From: Phialocephala subalpina
Taxonomy: Eukaryota; Ascomycota; Leotiomycetes; Helotiales; Mollisiaceae
Length of the DNA stretch: 64,000 nucleotides
Direction: 5' to 3'
NCBI GenBank assembly: GCA_900073065.1
Contig: FJOG01000002.1
Location: 1,306,652-1,370,651, forward strand
The position numbers and the translations under genes are program-made. Below the pieces are notes generated by a model. The model saw only the letters and a list, made by a program, of their open reading frames with translations, was not told where the DNA came from and did not search any database. Below are positions 45,546-56,333 of this stretch, in pieces (positions within the stretch are counted from its first letter, which is position 1; each line of letters begins with the position of its first letter).

Positions 45546-45739
45546 GGGCGCGTGGTTTAGGTACGCTCTAATCATCCAGACATACCATACAAATCCTAAC
45601 ATCCTCCAGTGGTATAATTTTCCCTTAGCATCTTTAAGATGACATTCAGTCTGGGAAAGGTCCTGGTAAGCTACAACTTCTGCATAATTCAAAAGAATTC
45701 GAATTAACAATCATTAGGGTTCGATTCCCAGCGCGTCCA
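45546..45739 (+). tRNA. tRNA-Ala(AGC), interrupted by three intervening sequences
   Basis: Acceptor stem GGGCGCG (45546-45552) pairs with CGCGTCC (45732-45738), discriminator A. The G3:U70 pair, the alanine identity mark, is present. Anticodon stem TTCCC/GGGAA (45620-45624, 45653-45657) encloses TTAGCA-T with anticodon AGC (45627-45629). A canonical 21-nt intron (45631-45651) follows position 37. Two more inserts exist. Insert 1 (45561-45609, 49 bp) splits the D loop between positions 15 and 16; it runs GTACGC...CTAAC...CCAG. Insert 2 (45666-45717, 52 bp) splits the 5' strand of the T stem; it runs GTAAGC...TTAAC...TTAG. Removing them restores A14, G18 G19 and A21, and a perfect T arm CTGGG-TTCGATT-CCCAG, leaving 72 nt. 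Both inserts look exactly like this genome's mRNA introns. The D stem is weak (about 3 pairs). Whether the product is functional is unknown. Confidence 0.75.
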
Positions 45740-45743
45740 CTTA

Positions 45744-45749
45744 TTTTTT
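45744..45749 (+). terminator. Pol III terminator of tRNA-Ala
   Basis: Six T starting 5 nt after the tRNA end, with a second T-run shortly beyond. Confidence 0.7.
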
Positions 45750-46641
45750 CCATTTTCTTTTTGGCCTTGGGAAGAGAAATAAATAGTGGGTTCTTTTTTT
45801 TTGGCTGGATGTTTGTGCGAAGTGGAGTGGGTTTCGTTTGTGTGGCAGCTATTTTATTAGCGAGCCATGGCGGGACTAGCCTGGGAATCTGCCCCTATTC
45901 TTCCGGTCTCGTTCGCTAACGATAGGGGTCAATGCTTGAGAGGAGTATTCTTTTGCCAGTGGAGTTCATTGTATTGGCGAAAAAGTAATCTTATCATTCC
46001 TGCAAAGTAACAAATACATAGTCTTATCGAGGTACTGTGCATTGAAATGTACAAGCAGCATTCTTTCATTCCTCGCCAATATTTTCCCATCCCAAATTCT
46101 CATTCTCGCTTAGTAGCTCACGCTCTTCCTTTTCCTCCTCACACTTAAATGTCTTATCGCTAACGATGCATTGCCACATTGAGCAATACATGCGTTCAAT
46201 ACCAATCACAGCGGCAGTCGCTTGCTCCAGTTCTGCTATCCTCTCACCACACGAGGTCGAAATCTTTCGTCAACGATCCAACCCACCCAGCTCCCTGCTC
46301 CCCTCGGATAGCAGCCCATTTGTAGTTTGTGATGCAACTCGACCCCACATGGTCCGCGAGATAGATATCAAGAATCAGAATCATCGACCTCCACCAAAGT
46401 GAGGAAAATACTGCGATCCTTGAGGGACCTTGTACACCTCATCAGAAAGATGCACCAAATTAAGGAACTACTCCGCGACAATACAAACTCTCATTAAAAT
46501 GTAAAATACGAAAGCCCAGCAACAAAATACGTGAGTGAAATCAAGGATTCCATCGGAGAGAGAGTTAGAGGACTAGGACTTCGAGTAGCACTAAGTATAG
46601 CAGGTACGAACATTGTCCTCGATGCGAAGTCGCACAGATTT
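45750..46641. other. Intergenic
   Basis: No gene recognised; short unbiased frames only. Confidence 0.5.
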
Positions 46642-46644
46642 ATG

Positions 46645-47109
46645 CTATTGGAAGAAGCCGAATATGGAATATATCAGGACCAAGAGTACCAAGGCAGATG
46701 GTGCGACTATGTTGATGCTCGAGATACCCCACAGAAGAAGCTCCGCATGGGTCATGAAAGGTCCGCTCCAAGCCAGTAGATGCAGCCCACCATAAACGCC
46801 TGTGCAAATTGCCAGACCAATCAATGCTGCTGCTGTATTTTTGTCTCTTAGTGGAGAATTTGAGATTCTGGGTACGACGTAGTCCGAAAACCCAGGTAGG
46901 GTTGGGAAACCAATACGATCGTCGGTAGGCAAATCGATGGAGCAATTAGGTTTCCAGTGATCCGACTCTCGGATTCTGCACTTTGCTTCCCTAGAGGACC
47001 TCCAGTCCATAAATTTCAAAAATGTTGATAATGCGCGAAAAAAAAATTGGAGGAGAGAAGCGGAATTTTGGGGGCTGAACGTAGCGCTTGTGGACTTGGA
47101 ACTCGGCAT
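46645..47109 (-). pseudogene. Truncated membrane-protein fragment
   Basis: A 154-codon frame whose ATG overlaps the stop of the ABC transporter gene (TAATG). The last ~80 residues (AALIGLAICTGVYGGLHLLAW, then WGISSINIVAPSALVLLVLI) resemble the C-terminal membrane segments of a common but uncharacterised fungal multi-pass protein family. The N-terminal half matches nothing, and the upstream part expected for the family is missing. Probably a 5'-truncated relic; a genuine short membrane protein is possible. Confidence 0.45.
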
Positions 47110-50100
47110 TAAGCCTTCTTGACACTCCGGCTGGCTTTCGCTCTCCTCCTCGACTTTAACAACCTTGGCAGCCCCGTAACAAGCAGCAGAATTGCAACAT
47201 TGAAAAACACATATACCCTGTACTGCTCATTAGTCCTCGTTCATTCTCTCCTCCCTCCGTGATCGAAAGAACTCACCACATCACCCCAAAATTCCTCCAC
47301 CTAGCACCCCACCCCATATCCAAGGTTCCAAGATACTGATCTCCGGTCGAATACCGACAATACTCACAATCCGTCATACTCTTCAGATTATAAACCGCTC
47401 CAGAAGCATAAGTGAGGAATGGAGCTATGAAGGCACCGCATGTGGTGTTTGTGGGTGGCTGAAAGATGTTAATTTCGGGTTGGGTGCATATTACTGTCGT
47501 TTGGTGGAGAGCGTTTGAGAACAATCCGTCGATGAGCCAGGTGAAGGGACTAGCATAATGAACAAAATGCCAGAATTCCGGCAATTGGGAGAGAGGTTGT
47601 AGAACGCCACAGAAGAGGGCGACGAAGACGAAGACCATTGGGATGAAGAGAGAGGCTGTTTGTTCGTTGGGGGCGATGGCTGCCAGCAGTTGGCCGAATG
47701 TTGAGACCCAGGTTTCGAACATGAGCTTTTACTTGTCAGCACTCTCCTCCAAACCAGGTCCATCATATCAGAAAGACCGAAACGTGAAGGGAGAAGGGAT
47801 GCATGGGAGTTACTCACAAACAGAATCCACTGATACACCCCTCTCGAATTCGCATCCTTCATCTCATTCTTAAACCCCACAGCAAAATACCACGGAATGA
47901 AAAACAATGTCCCCGTAACAACATTAGCAATTATCTCCGTGATCGCAGCAGTAACGACAAAGATCGACCAGTGATACATCCTCGCTGGCTCTTCTCTCGC
48001 GACAAATAGGCCTCGAGCTTTGAAGAAGCGGGGCTGGAGTTGATTCATCAATGCTATTTCACTTCATCAGCATCCAGTCATGAAAGGAATTTCAGGAGAG
48101 GGAGGACATACGAGCTGACTGAATAAGGGAAAGAAAAGTAGCAAACATCTTATTCTGCAGCCCAACAGCAGAATTCTTTTGCTGATAGAATGTAAAGCCG
48201 ATGAAGAGTCCCGCAGCGAGATTCAGGATTGCTTTGCCACGGATGTAGATTGGTGAGCGCCAATACCATCGGAAACTACGGCGTTGGACGAGCTGGTATT
48301 TATAGAGGTAGGATGTTGTGTCTTTGCCCTTTGATTCCTTGGTAGTGGAGAGGTTGATTGATGGGGTTTGGCTGAGGGAGGAAATCTCTTCTTTGCCGAT
48401 GCGAGCTTCTTCGGAGTTTTGCCATATTTCCTTCCAGTCATGATCTCTGTAAGTTTTTCTGTCAGTATCATTTGAAAAATCGGGAGAATTGTTGACTTAC
48501 TTCGCTTCAGCGGCTTTCAACATGTCTATCTAAAGTTAGTATATACAATACAGTTCTTCAGGTAATTATGTCACTCACATTCTGCAGGATTCGTTTTCGG
48601 TGCACACTTGATCAATCCATGGCTCTCAAAATAGCGGATCACATCTTTGCTATTTTCTCCAATGCCTCCGAAGTAGACACAGCGACCTCCTTTTTGTAGC
48701 AGCAAGAGTCTGTCAAATTGCTCGAAGAGAGCAGAGCTAGGTTGGTGGATGGTGCAAAGGATCGCTTGGCCTGAATCTGCAAGTTTGCGAAGACATTTGA
48801 CGATGGCGAACGAAGATTCTGCAACGAAGATCAGTATACGGCTCGAGGTTGTATCAAAGATGCAGTACTCACGAGAGTCGAGACCGCTCGTTGGTTCATC
48901 CAGAAACAGCAGTGTCGGCTTAGCAACAAGTTCAACGCCAACCTTTCCCAAAATCAGCCCATCATCCTCTAAGTTCGCCCAAAAGTCCACTCACAGTCAT
49001 CCTCTTCCTCTGCTCCAAGCTCAACCCAGACCCCGGAACACCCACAACAGCATCCGCAAACTCCCCCATGTCAAGCATCTCAATAACCTCTTCCGCATAA
49101 GCATTCTTCTCCTTCACACTCACATGCTGAGGTTGTCTCAACTGCGCCGAGAACCGCAAATTTTCACGAACAGTAAACTCGCTCAAGAGAACATCTTGGC
49201 TTTCGACGTAGCCTGTTCTGCGTGCGAAGTTCTCGCCTGGTGGTGAGCCGTTGATGAGGATATCGCCGTGGACGGTACCAATGTGTGTTCGTTGGGCGAG
49301 GACGTTGAGGAGAGTTGTCTTGCCGGCGCCGGATTCGCCCATTAATGCTACGTTGTCAGTTGATGTACTGAAGAGGTGAGGATGGGTTTACAGTACCTGT
49401 CATTGCTCCCGATTTGACATATCCATGGATATCCGTGAGTAGAGTTTTGGACCCGCCTTTGACTGGAATTTGGTATTCTAGGTTCTTCCACGTGAAGCAT
49501 CCGTCTTGTTGCTTTAGCTTCGAATCAGTGCGGACAGCCTTAGGAGTGAGAGAATTAAGCTTCTTCATGGTATGAGAGGCTTCCTCCTGACTTCCATCTT
49601 GCTTCTCGGTGGCCACGTTCTCCTTCTTCGCGGCATACCTCTTTCGATGCAGAAAGATGAGGACATCTCCCCTACCTTTCTCTACCTGTGGGACGAACTC
49701 AACAACAAGCCCATATGCGATAAGAAGTCCGACAAAGTACGCGATGAGGATCCCGTAGTTTCTCCATAGATGTGTGTGGGTATATCCGAAAGATGCCTCG
49801 ATGTAGCGATCTCCAGAGACGACACTTGACCCGGCAGTTGAGCCTGTGACGGGACAGACTTGATTTTGAGGTGAGATGTTTGGGTATGCCGGACCGCTGG
49901 GAACCATGTGAGAACATGGAACGAATCTGTCGTGACTACAAATTGTTAGCCAATTCTAAGATGAGGCAAAAGTGTTGGAAGTACAATTCGTTTGCCTGCA
50001 AACGGTCAGTATGAGGAGTCAAGAAGGGGAGGATGGAGAATCTACCATCAGACCCTCAAAAGCATAGGACAACGGATTGATATAAGTAATCCACTTAAAC

Positions 50101-52331
50101 CATGGATGCATCGAAGGCTTCGGGATAATATCTGCATTGCTATTAGATCTTCTCTTGTCAATAGGAAAGAGGAACTCACATCCAGTATAAACAACAAGCG
50201 GCAGTATAAACACCCCACCAACACTAGTCGCAATAGCTTCATGCTTACTCAACGCCCCAATGAGACGAAAGAACGAAGCCATGATGAGGACAGTTGTGAA
50301 TGTGAATAACATGAAGGTGAAGAATGCTCCAACTTCTCGCTTCAAGTTCGCCATGAAGTAGAGGATGATGTTGAAGAGTGCAACAGCGACTAATTTTAGA
50401 GGATAGAGCGAGATGAGGGATGCTACTGCATCGATACCGGCGTGGTACATGGCAAAGCCTGATTGTTTTTGCTGAAACCTGTTAGTTAAGATGGTGGAAG
50501 TTTGGCGGAGGTACGTACCACGATGGGTCTTTGAGCGAATTGAGATGCGATTTCGACCATGCATTGAATGGAATTGAATAAGAGCTAGGATTGGTTAGAG
50601 AGTGTAGGTTGAAAAATGAAGACGCACGCTGAAGAATATGACGCCTTGACGACTGAAAAATCCAATTGTGTTCTCTGCTGTGTTGTAGAAAGCACTCCCT
50701 GGTTCATGCAGTCAGCACTGTTCCCAGGGGAGAGTTTAGGGTAGCCTACCAAAGATCAGCGAGATGATAATTGGTCCCATAATACTTCCAACCAAGAATG
50801 GTCTGTCTCCAGCTAGACGAATGAAGGCGCGCTGCAAGGTTGTCGTTCTGGTCGAGACCAGTTTGTTAGTAAGAAACCATCAAAACTATGAGAGATAGAG
50901 ATGTTCACTCACAACTGTGCTCTCCACGTCAAGACGTATGGATTCTTGCGCCGAGTGGCTTTTCGCTGTGCTTGTAAAATACTGTTCGGTGTTGCTGGCT
51001 CGCTGTGATCACCACTGACCTGACCCTCAACCTCCTTCTGCAACTTCCGATAGTAAATACTCCCCTTCCAATACCTCTCCCAATCCTCAACCCCCCGCGG
51101 GACCCTTTCTTCCCATCCTTCTTTGGTGATACGGACATCCGGATCAGTGACTGAAATGAGAAACTCGCTCAAACTTTGCCGATCGGACCATACGAAACCG
51201 ATCGAATCGAGATACTCCTGTGCTTCAGCGATGGTGCCGAAGAAGATCTGGCGACCTTGATGAAGGAGAGTGACTTTGTCGAATAGGTTGACAAGGTCAT
51301 CACTTGCTTGGTACAGAGCGGCGATTGCTATGTTGTGGCCGGCTCTGGCATATCTTTGGAGAGCTTGGCCGAATCGGACGGCGGTTGTTGAGTCGAGACC
51401 TTGGGTGCTGTTGTCCCAGAGGGTGACTTTTGCGTTTGTTGACAACTTGATAAGTGGATTAGCATGTAAAAGAAAGTGCGGCTATATTGAGGGAGACTCA
51501 CGACCTCGGCAAGAGAAGTACGCTTCCTTTCTCCACCACTGACTCCTTGGACGAATTCGTTGCCGACGAATGTATCCTTCGTTGCCTCGAGTCCAAAGAC
51601 TTTCAACAACTGCTCAGTTACATTCCTGACCTGTCCGCTTCGCTGTGATCGTTTGTTACCCTCTACAACAGTCTTCGTCTTGACTGCAAATCCAAGAGTC
51701 CTCAAGACGGTGAGATATGGGAAGTGAACATCGACTGTCACCCAGACAGTGATTAGCTTCGGTTCAACAGGAGAAGTCCAGGCGACTTACTTTCAGCATT
51801 GTACACGAGATCCCCTCTGTAATCTTTCTTGACAGTATTCACAGGAATTCCAAAGTAAGCAATATCCCCACTCCAACCTTGAAAGGTCTCCGTGCTCCCA
51901 GAGAGTGTTTTCAATAGTGTCGTACATCCGCTTCCAGGACGTCCGAGAAGCAGCAAAGTCTCGCCTTCTTGAATAAAACCATCGATTCCGTGAAGAATTG
52001 CTTTCCTCGCGTGCTTTTTTTGTGAAAATAGCTTCCGCATCAGCTTAACGGGTACTTCGAAGATACTTGCGAGCGTTTGCAGGTGCTCGAGCTCAGAGTC
52101 GCTGCCCCATACTTTCACATCCTTGAAGACGGCAGTCTTTGGTCTAGAAACAGCATATCCCAATCGAGTTGATTGGTCACCGTCGACGAGTTGGAGGTAT
52201 TCATCGACCACGGTGGAAACGGATGTTGGATTTGATCCTGCTCCTGGATCTTTGTCCATGGACACGCCTGAGTCGTCGTTCATGGCTTCAGCAATTGCAG
52301 TCCCTCTGAAAAGATGTGTACGTGATGACAT
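47109..52331 (-). CDS. PDR-type ABC transporter (ABC-G, full size)
   Basis: Eighteen exons from 52331 to 47109 give an intact frame of 1428 aa. Junctions (exon ends/starts): 51791/51734, 51502/51445, 50913/50847, 50750/50698, 50628/50584, 50519/50471, 50180/50131, 50046/49995, 49985/49935, 49397/49347, 48995/48942, 48873/48818, 48579/48525, 48501/48446, 48112/48053, 47818/47725, 47277/47217. Order is NBD1-TMD1-NBD2-TMD2, the PDR arrangement. NBD1 has Walker [10 protein letters not shown] (130-138, with the PDR-typical Cys for Lys) and VSGGE (245-249). NBD2 has GESGAGKTT (827-835), a [10 protein letters not shown] signature and [13 protein letters not shown]. Two 6-TM regions follow the NBDs. 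Such pumps export azoles, toxins and other lipophilic compounds at the plasma membrane. Exon 9 is only 11 nt and exon 14 is 25 nt, so automated calls may miss them. Confidence 0.93.
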
Positions 52332-53434
52332 ATTCACAGGGGAGCTCCTGGGCTAAAAACAAATAGATATGTCCGTCAACGGGCGACTGTTGATCCACGT
52401 GACATCTGAGACTTCCAATCATACGATGCACGAGACATGCTCATCCAAACAAATCGGCGATAGAATCGAAAGCTGGGGTCAAGAGAAGATGCACTTGAAT
52501 CTTAAAGGGCTAGTTTACGAAGAAGATCATCGTCCTCCATCCCATCGAACAGTCAACATCGGTGGTCGGCGCCTTCAAACCCACGATATCATAGGCTGAA
52601 GACATTTTGAACATGGCCTGATGCAGTGATATACTACCATGTGATAGGACTGAGCTTAGTGCGGTATGCTTCGCGAATGAATCAGAGGGCCGAGAAGCAG
52701 TTGAGGCTGCTGGTCGTGAAGAAAGTGTGTGGTGTGACAGGCGCCACAAGGAATTGTGGCAGAGGAGCACATGTCGGAACGGAAAATAAGAGAACAAAAC
52801 CTCCGGTGTTGGCACTATGATCCGTAAGAATGGATTTAATTGTAATTGAAGCGCCGAAACATCGTCTTTTTTATGGACGTTGAATGAGCTTGACCTGAGA
52901 AGAGAGATGAAAGTTGAAACGACGCGATGAAGAAGAAGGCCAAACCAAGAAACACACTAGGCCCAATCAGTCTTGACACGTGCAGTCGAACGGACAGCGG
53001 AATCGATTCACAATCAATTTCAAAACGCTTTAAGAAACATTTCGACATGTCATTTGCGACCGGAAGGTGCGATGTGCAACAAAAAATTGTAAAAGTCCAT
53101 CCTAAGGCGAAAGATCCTGACAGCGGCAATGGGGCGGGGTTGGCGGACGGAGCGGAATCTGTGAGCATCGTGTTTTGACGGGTGCTTCCTAATGTCTTTT
53201 AAAGGTCGACCTTCAGCAGAGAAGATATTTATTCAATAATAAACTCCTGATGAGATAGTGAGGCGTGACTTTACCTGCTTCGAGACCCGTGTTTTACACG
53301 TGATCATGCATGGGGCTTCACTTTCACTTTGACTGAAGAGTCTAGATCTTCCTCTTTACGATGAGTACTTTTCAAATCGATTTTTGGGTATAACTGGAGG
53401 TCCAAATGAAGGCTAAGTTCGAAACTTCTCACCA
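52332..53434. other. Intergenic, promoter of the ABC transporter
   Basis: About 1.1 kb upstream of the transporter and downstream of the phosphatase. No gene or clear operator recognised. Confidence 0.5.
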
Positions 53435-55026
53435 TCAGTTCAATATCCAAGTAGCAAATACCATCGCCACAAATGGAGCCACTACGCTACTCCTCGTCAC
53501 GATTCCCGCACTTTTCGAGCTCGTCGAAGCTGGGGCACTAGAAGTTCCAGTCGCAGCGCTTGTGCTTGTGGAAGAAGCAGCAGCAGTGCTCGCCGAACCT
53601 CCAACGTCGTTCTTGTGAACCTCATCATATGGATACACATTTGTGTAGTTCATGGATCCATCAGACTTACCCCAAGTACTGACAACGCTGCTAAGAACAC
53701 TTCCAGCGATGCACTTAGCGTTCGTGTCTGGGACTGGCCAAGTTGGAATGTACTGAGCGTCGGATAGTGGGCCTGGGTAGGAGGAGTTGAAATACAGGTT
53801 CGTGGTATTGACCACAGTATTGGTGTGGCCTGTCTTGTTGGCAACGAGGGCAAGCAAGTTGGCATTGCAGTCCCATCGACCGAGAGATGGAAGACCCCAG
53901 TTTACTGAAACAGTGGAGATCATGCTGTAGTGGTTGTAGAAAGTGCTGTCCGTGGTGCCGTGTAAAGAGGTCGGAATGGCGCCTCCGAGCAAGATGGAGT
54001 ACATGTTGTTGTGGTTTGTGTAGGTTTCGTCTTCGTCGAAGGTCAGAATGACAAGGGTGTTGTTCATGAAGTAAGTATTGTTCAGGAGTGGAGCGATGAA
54101 ATTGCGAGCCCATGATGCAGTGAAGGCAATTGTCGTGTCATGGCCATCGTTTGTCATGTTCTAGAAGGCCGCATTAGAGAAGCTCCGAATGCAATTGGGG
54201 TTGCTGAACAAGGCTTACAGGTGTGATGAAGGACCATTGTGGAAGCGTCTTCGCGGCAAGGTCCTTGTCGAAAGAATCAAATCCCTTGATGAGCGAAAGA
54301 CGTGTAGCATTTGTCGAGACCGAATCAAAGATGATGAGAGGGTCGTGTTTTCGGACATAGTCGTTTGCAAAAGTGACTTGATTTGAGTAATTGAAACCTT
54401 GGAATCCAGGGTAAGGTATATGTTCTTGGTACTCGCCCCAGGAGATGCCCTTCGTATCGAGAAGATCTACAACAGTAGAGACATTGCTGGGTATGCGGAG
54501 GAAATCGTCATTGTCAATACCTAAGAATGTTAGCAGGATTCGCTGGCAAGAGTCTCAGCAGTCTCAATTGCTCACCAAACGTGTCACCACCAACTACTGC
54601 AACATAGTTGCTATAGCAATTGTTAGCATAGTGTTGATGTAAAGAATCAGGGTTCCACTGACGGTTCAGAAGGATGTGTGACGGCATAGTAGTTTGAGAG
54701 AGCTATTCCCTGACTTGCAAGCCATTGCATGTTGGGATCTCCCGATGCCTTGTCATAGTCCTGCAATGCATTTAGTATCATGCAGAAAGGGCAGGGGACG
54801 AGGTGAGCCTTACTGTGTTCTCCAACCAAATCTGTACAATCCGGTCAAATGCCAGGCCCGGCACATTTGAGACCGGTGACAGAGGTGTTGCACTAGCCTC
54901 AGAGGCAATGATGGATGCAATTGTTGGCTCGACAGTCGAGAGAGGAGGTCTCGAAGCATAAGTGGCAGTTGCTCCAAGAGCGAGCTTGGTGCCAAGCACC
55001 ACTGCTAGCAAAGCTGTAGAAATCAT
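53435..55026 (-). CDS. Secreted acid phosphatase / phosphoesterase, GPI-anchor type
   Basis: Exons 55026-54814, 54760-54663, 54610-54576, 54520-54219 and 54160-53435 encode 457 aa. A signal peptide (MISTALLAVVLGTKLALG) leads into the phosphoesterase fold of the PF04185 acid-phosphatase group: FDRIVQIWLENTDYD, the SNYYAVTHPSEPNYVAVVGGD block with its metal/substrate residues, NMTNDGHDTTI, and ILTFDEDETYTNHNN. Many N-glycosylation sequons. The C-terminus is Ser/Thr/Ala-rich and ends in a hydrophobic tail (VVAPFVAMVFATWI), which fits a GPI signal, so the enzyme is probably cell-wall or membrane attached. It would release phosphate from organic esters outside the cell. Introns are 52-57 bp. The ATG at 55026 is preceded in frame only by a TTG. 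Confidence 0.88.
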
Positions 55027-56333
55027 CTTCAGAGAAGGCAATTCTTCAATTGGCTTGTCAAGTCAACGACACTGAAGAAAGGGCCTAGTGAAGCACAATT
55101 GGAGCTTGATCTAGTGTTGAGACGCTTCTGCAAGCTCGAACCGGGTTCGGATTGATCTTTATACTCTGGGCGATTGTGCGAGCTGTCAGAGCTGTCCACG
55201 TTCCACCAGGTATAGGACAAGGATGACGAGTTCTGGAATGCAGTCTGCCTCGTTGGGAAAGATCAGTTCCAACAGCTGCACAGCGAAGCTTTCACCCAAG
55301 CTTCTCTGAAGCGTCCTTCCAGATCGGCCAGGCTCGAGAACAGGGTTCTGGTCCAGCAAACAGTCACAATCAGTCGCATTGATAGCTCCGTTGATCGACA
55401 GCCAATGAGACCTCTCGTGTCCGGCAGGTTGCTCCTGGATAAAATCTGCATGCGGGATGGATTCGGCAGGCGTGGGATCATGTCGCACGACGTCTGTAAA
55501 TTACCCCTCATCCACGTTCTTCAACGTCAAGAGGGCATTCGACAATCCGAGTCTGGAGGTCCATGGCGCCGTCGTTTTTCCGGTGTGGCGTTTGGCTTGG
55601 AAATATTAGTCGTATGATTGGGCGTGGAACCATTGTGGAAGGAGAGCTTCGATGTAGTGGCGTCGAGGGGAAGGAGTGAGAGAAGTTTTGGGGAGTTGTT
55701 TCTGGGGTCCAGAACAGGCATGCAGCCAAGCGAGTCCAGTGAAGCGCCAGGGCAAACAAGCCTGTTGAGCTTTACGGCAAGCGTTCTAGCGTGTTTCAGG
55801 GGCCAACCCCAGAACCCCAGCCCCCTCCAACCGCCTCTGTTGGATCCTCGGCTTCACCGTCCAATATCAAGAGGAAGACGCCCGACGGCTGGTAACGCAA
55901 GATCAGCACGCACGCACACACTCATCTACTTGCATCTCGCCCTGGCCTTTACCAATTATCACGTACACATGTCTAGCTTCCACCTTCCTTCTGGAATATT
56001 GCGGCCCGAGAGTGTCTGGCCAGTTACGCCCATGAGTTAGTCCGTGATACAGAATCAGTTATCTTTCAATCAGCCGCTGTTATCAGATGGGCGTGCAGCA
56101 ACCACCACGAAGTATCGTCTGGGAAGTTCGTATCTGATCTTTGCCTGTCTTTCAATTGCATTGTCTGCATCAATCACAGTGTTTGTTTCTCGCTGGCAAC
56201 TTCTATTAATCTAGATTTGCGGTCGTGTGCTTAGAATGTTCTCTGTCTGCTAAATTCTATTCTTTGAGGCTGGATTTCCCTGGCATGGCTTGTACGATTA
56301 GAGTTTGGGGATCTCGGAGCTTGATATAAAGAT
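55027..56333. other. Intergenic between divergent genes
   Basis: Shared upstream region of the phosphatase and the multicopper oxidase. Frames here (for example 55618-56040) are unbiased. Nothing recognised. Confidence 0.45.

Noticed and set aside
45546..45739. Reading the interrupted tRNA as tRNA-Pro
   Set aside because: The D arm looks proline-like, but the anticodon loop TTAGCA-T gives AGC, and G3:U70 is the alanine mark.
55405..56040. Plus-strand frames upstream of the multicopper oxidase
   Set aside because: No codon bias, no splice connection to the oxidase, and different composition from its exons.
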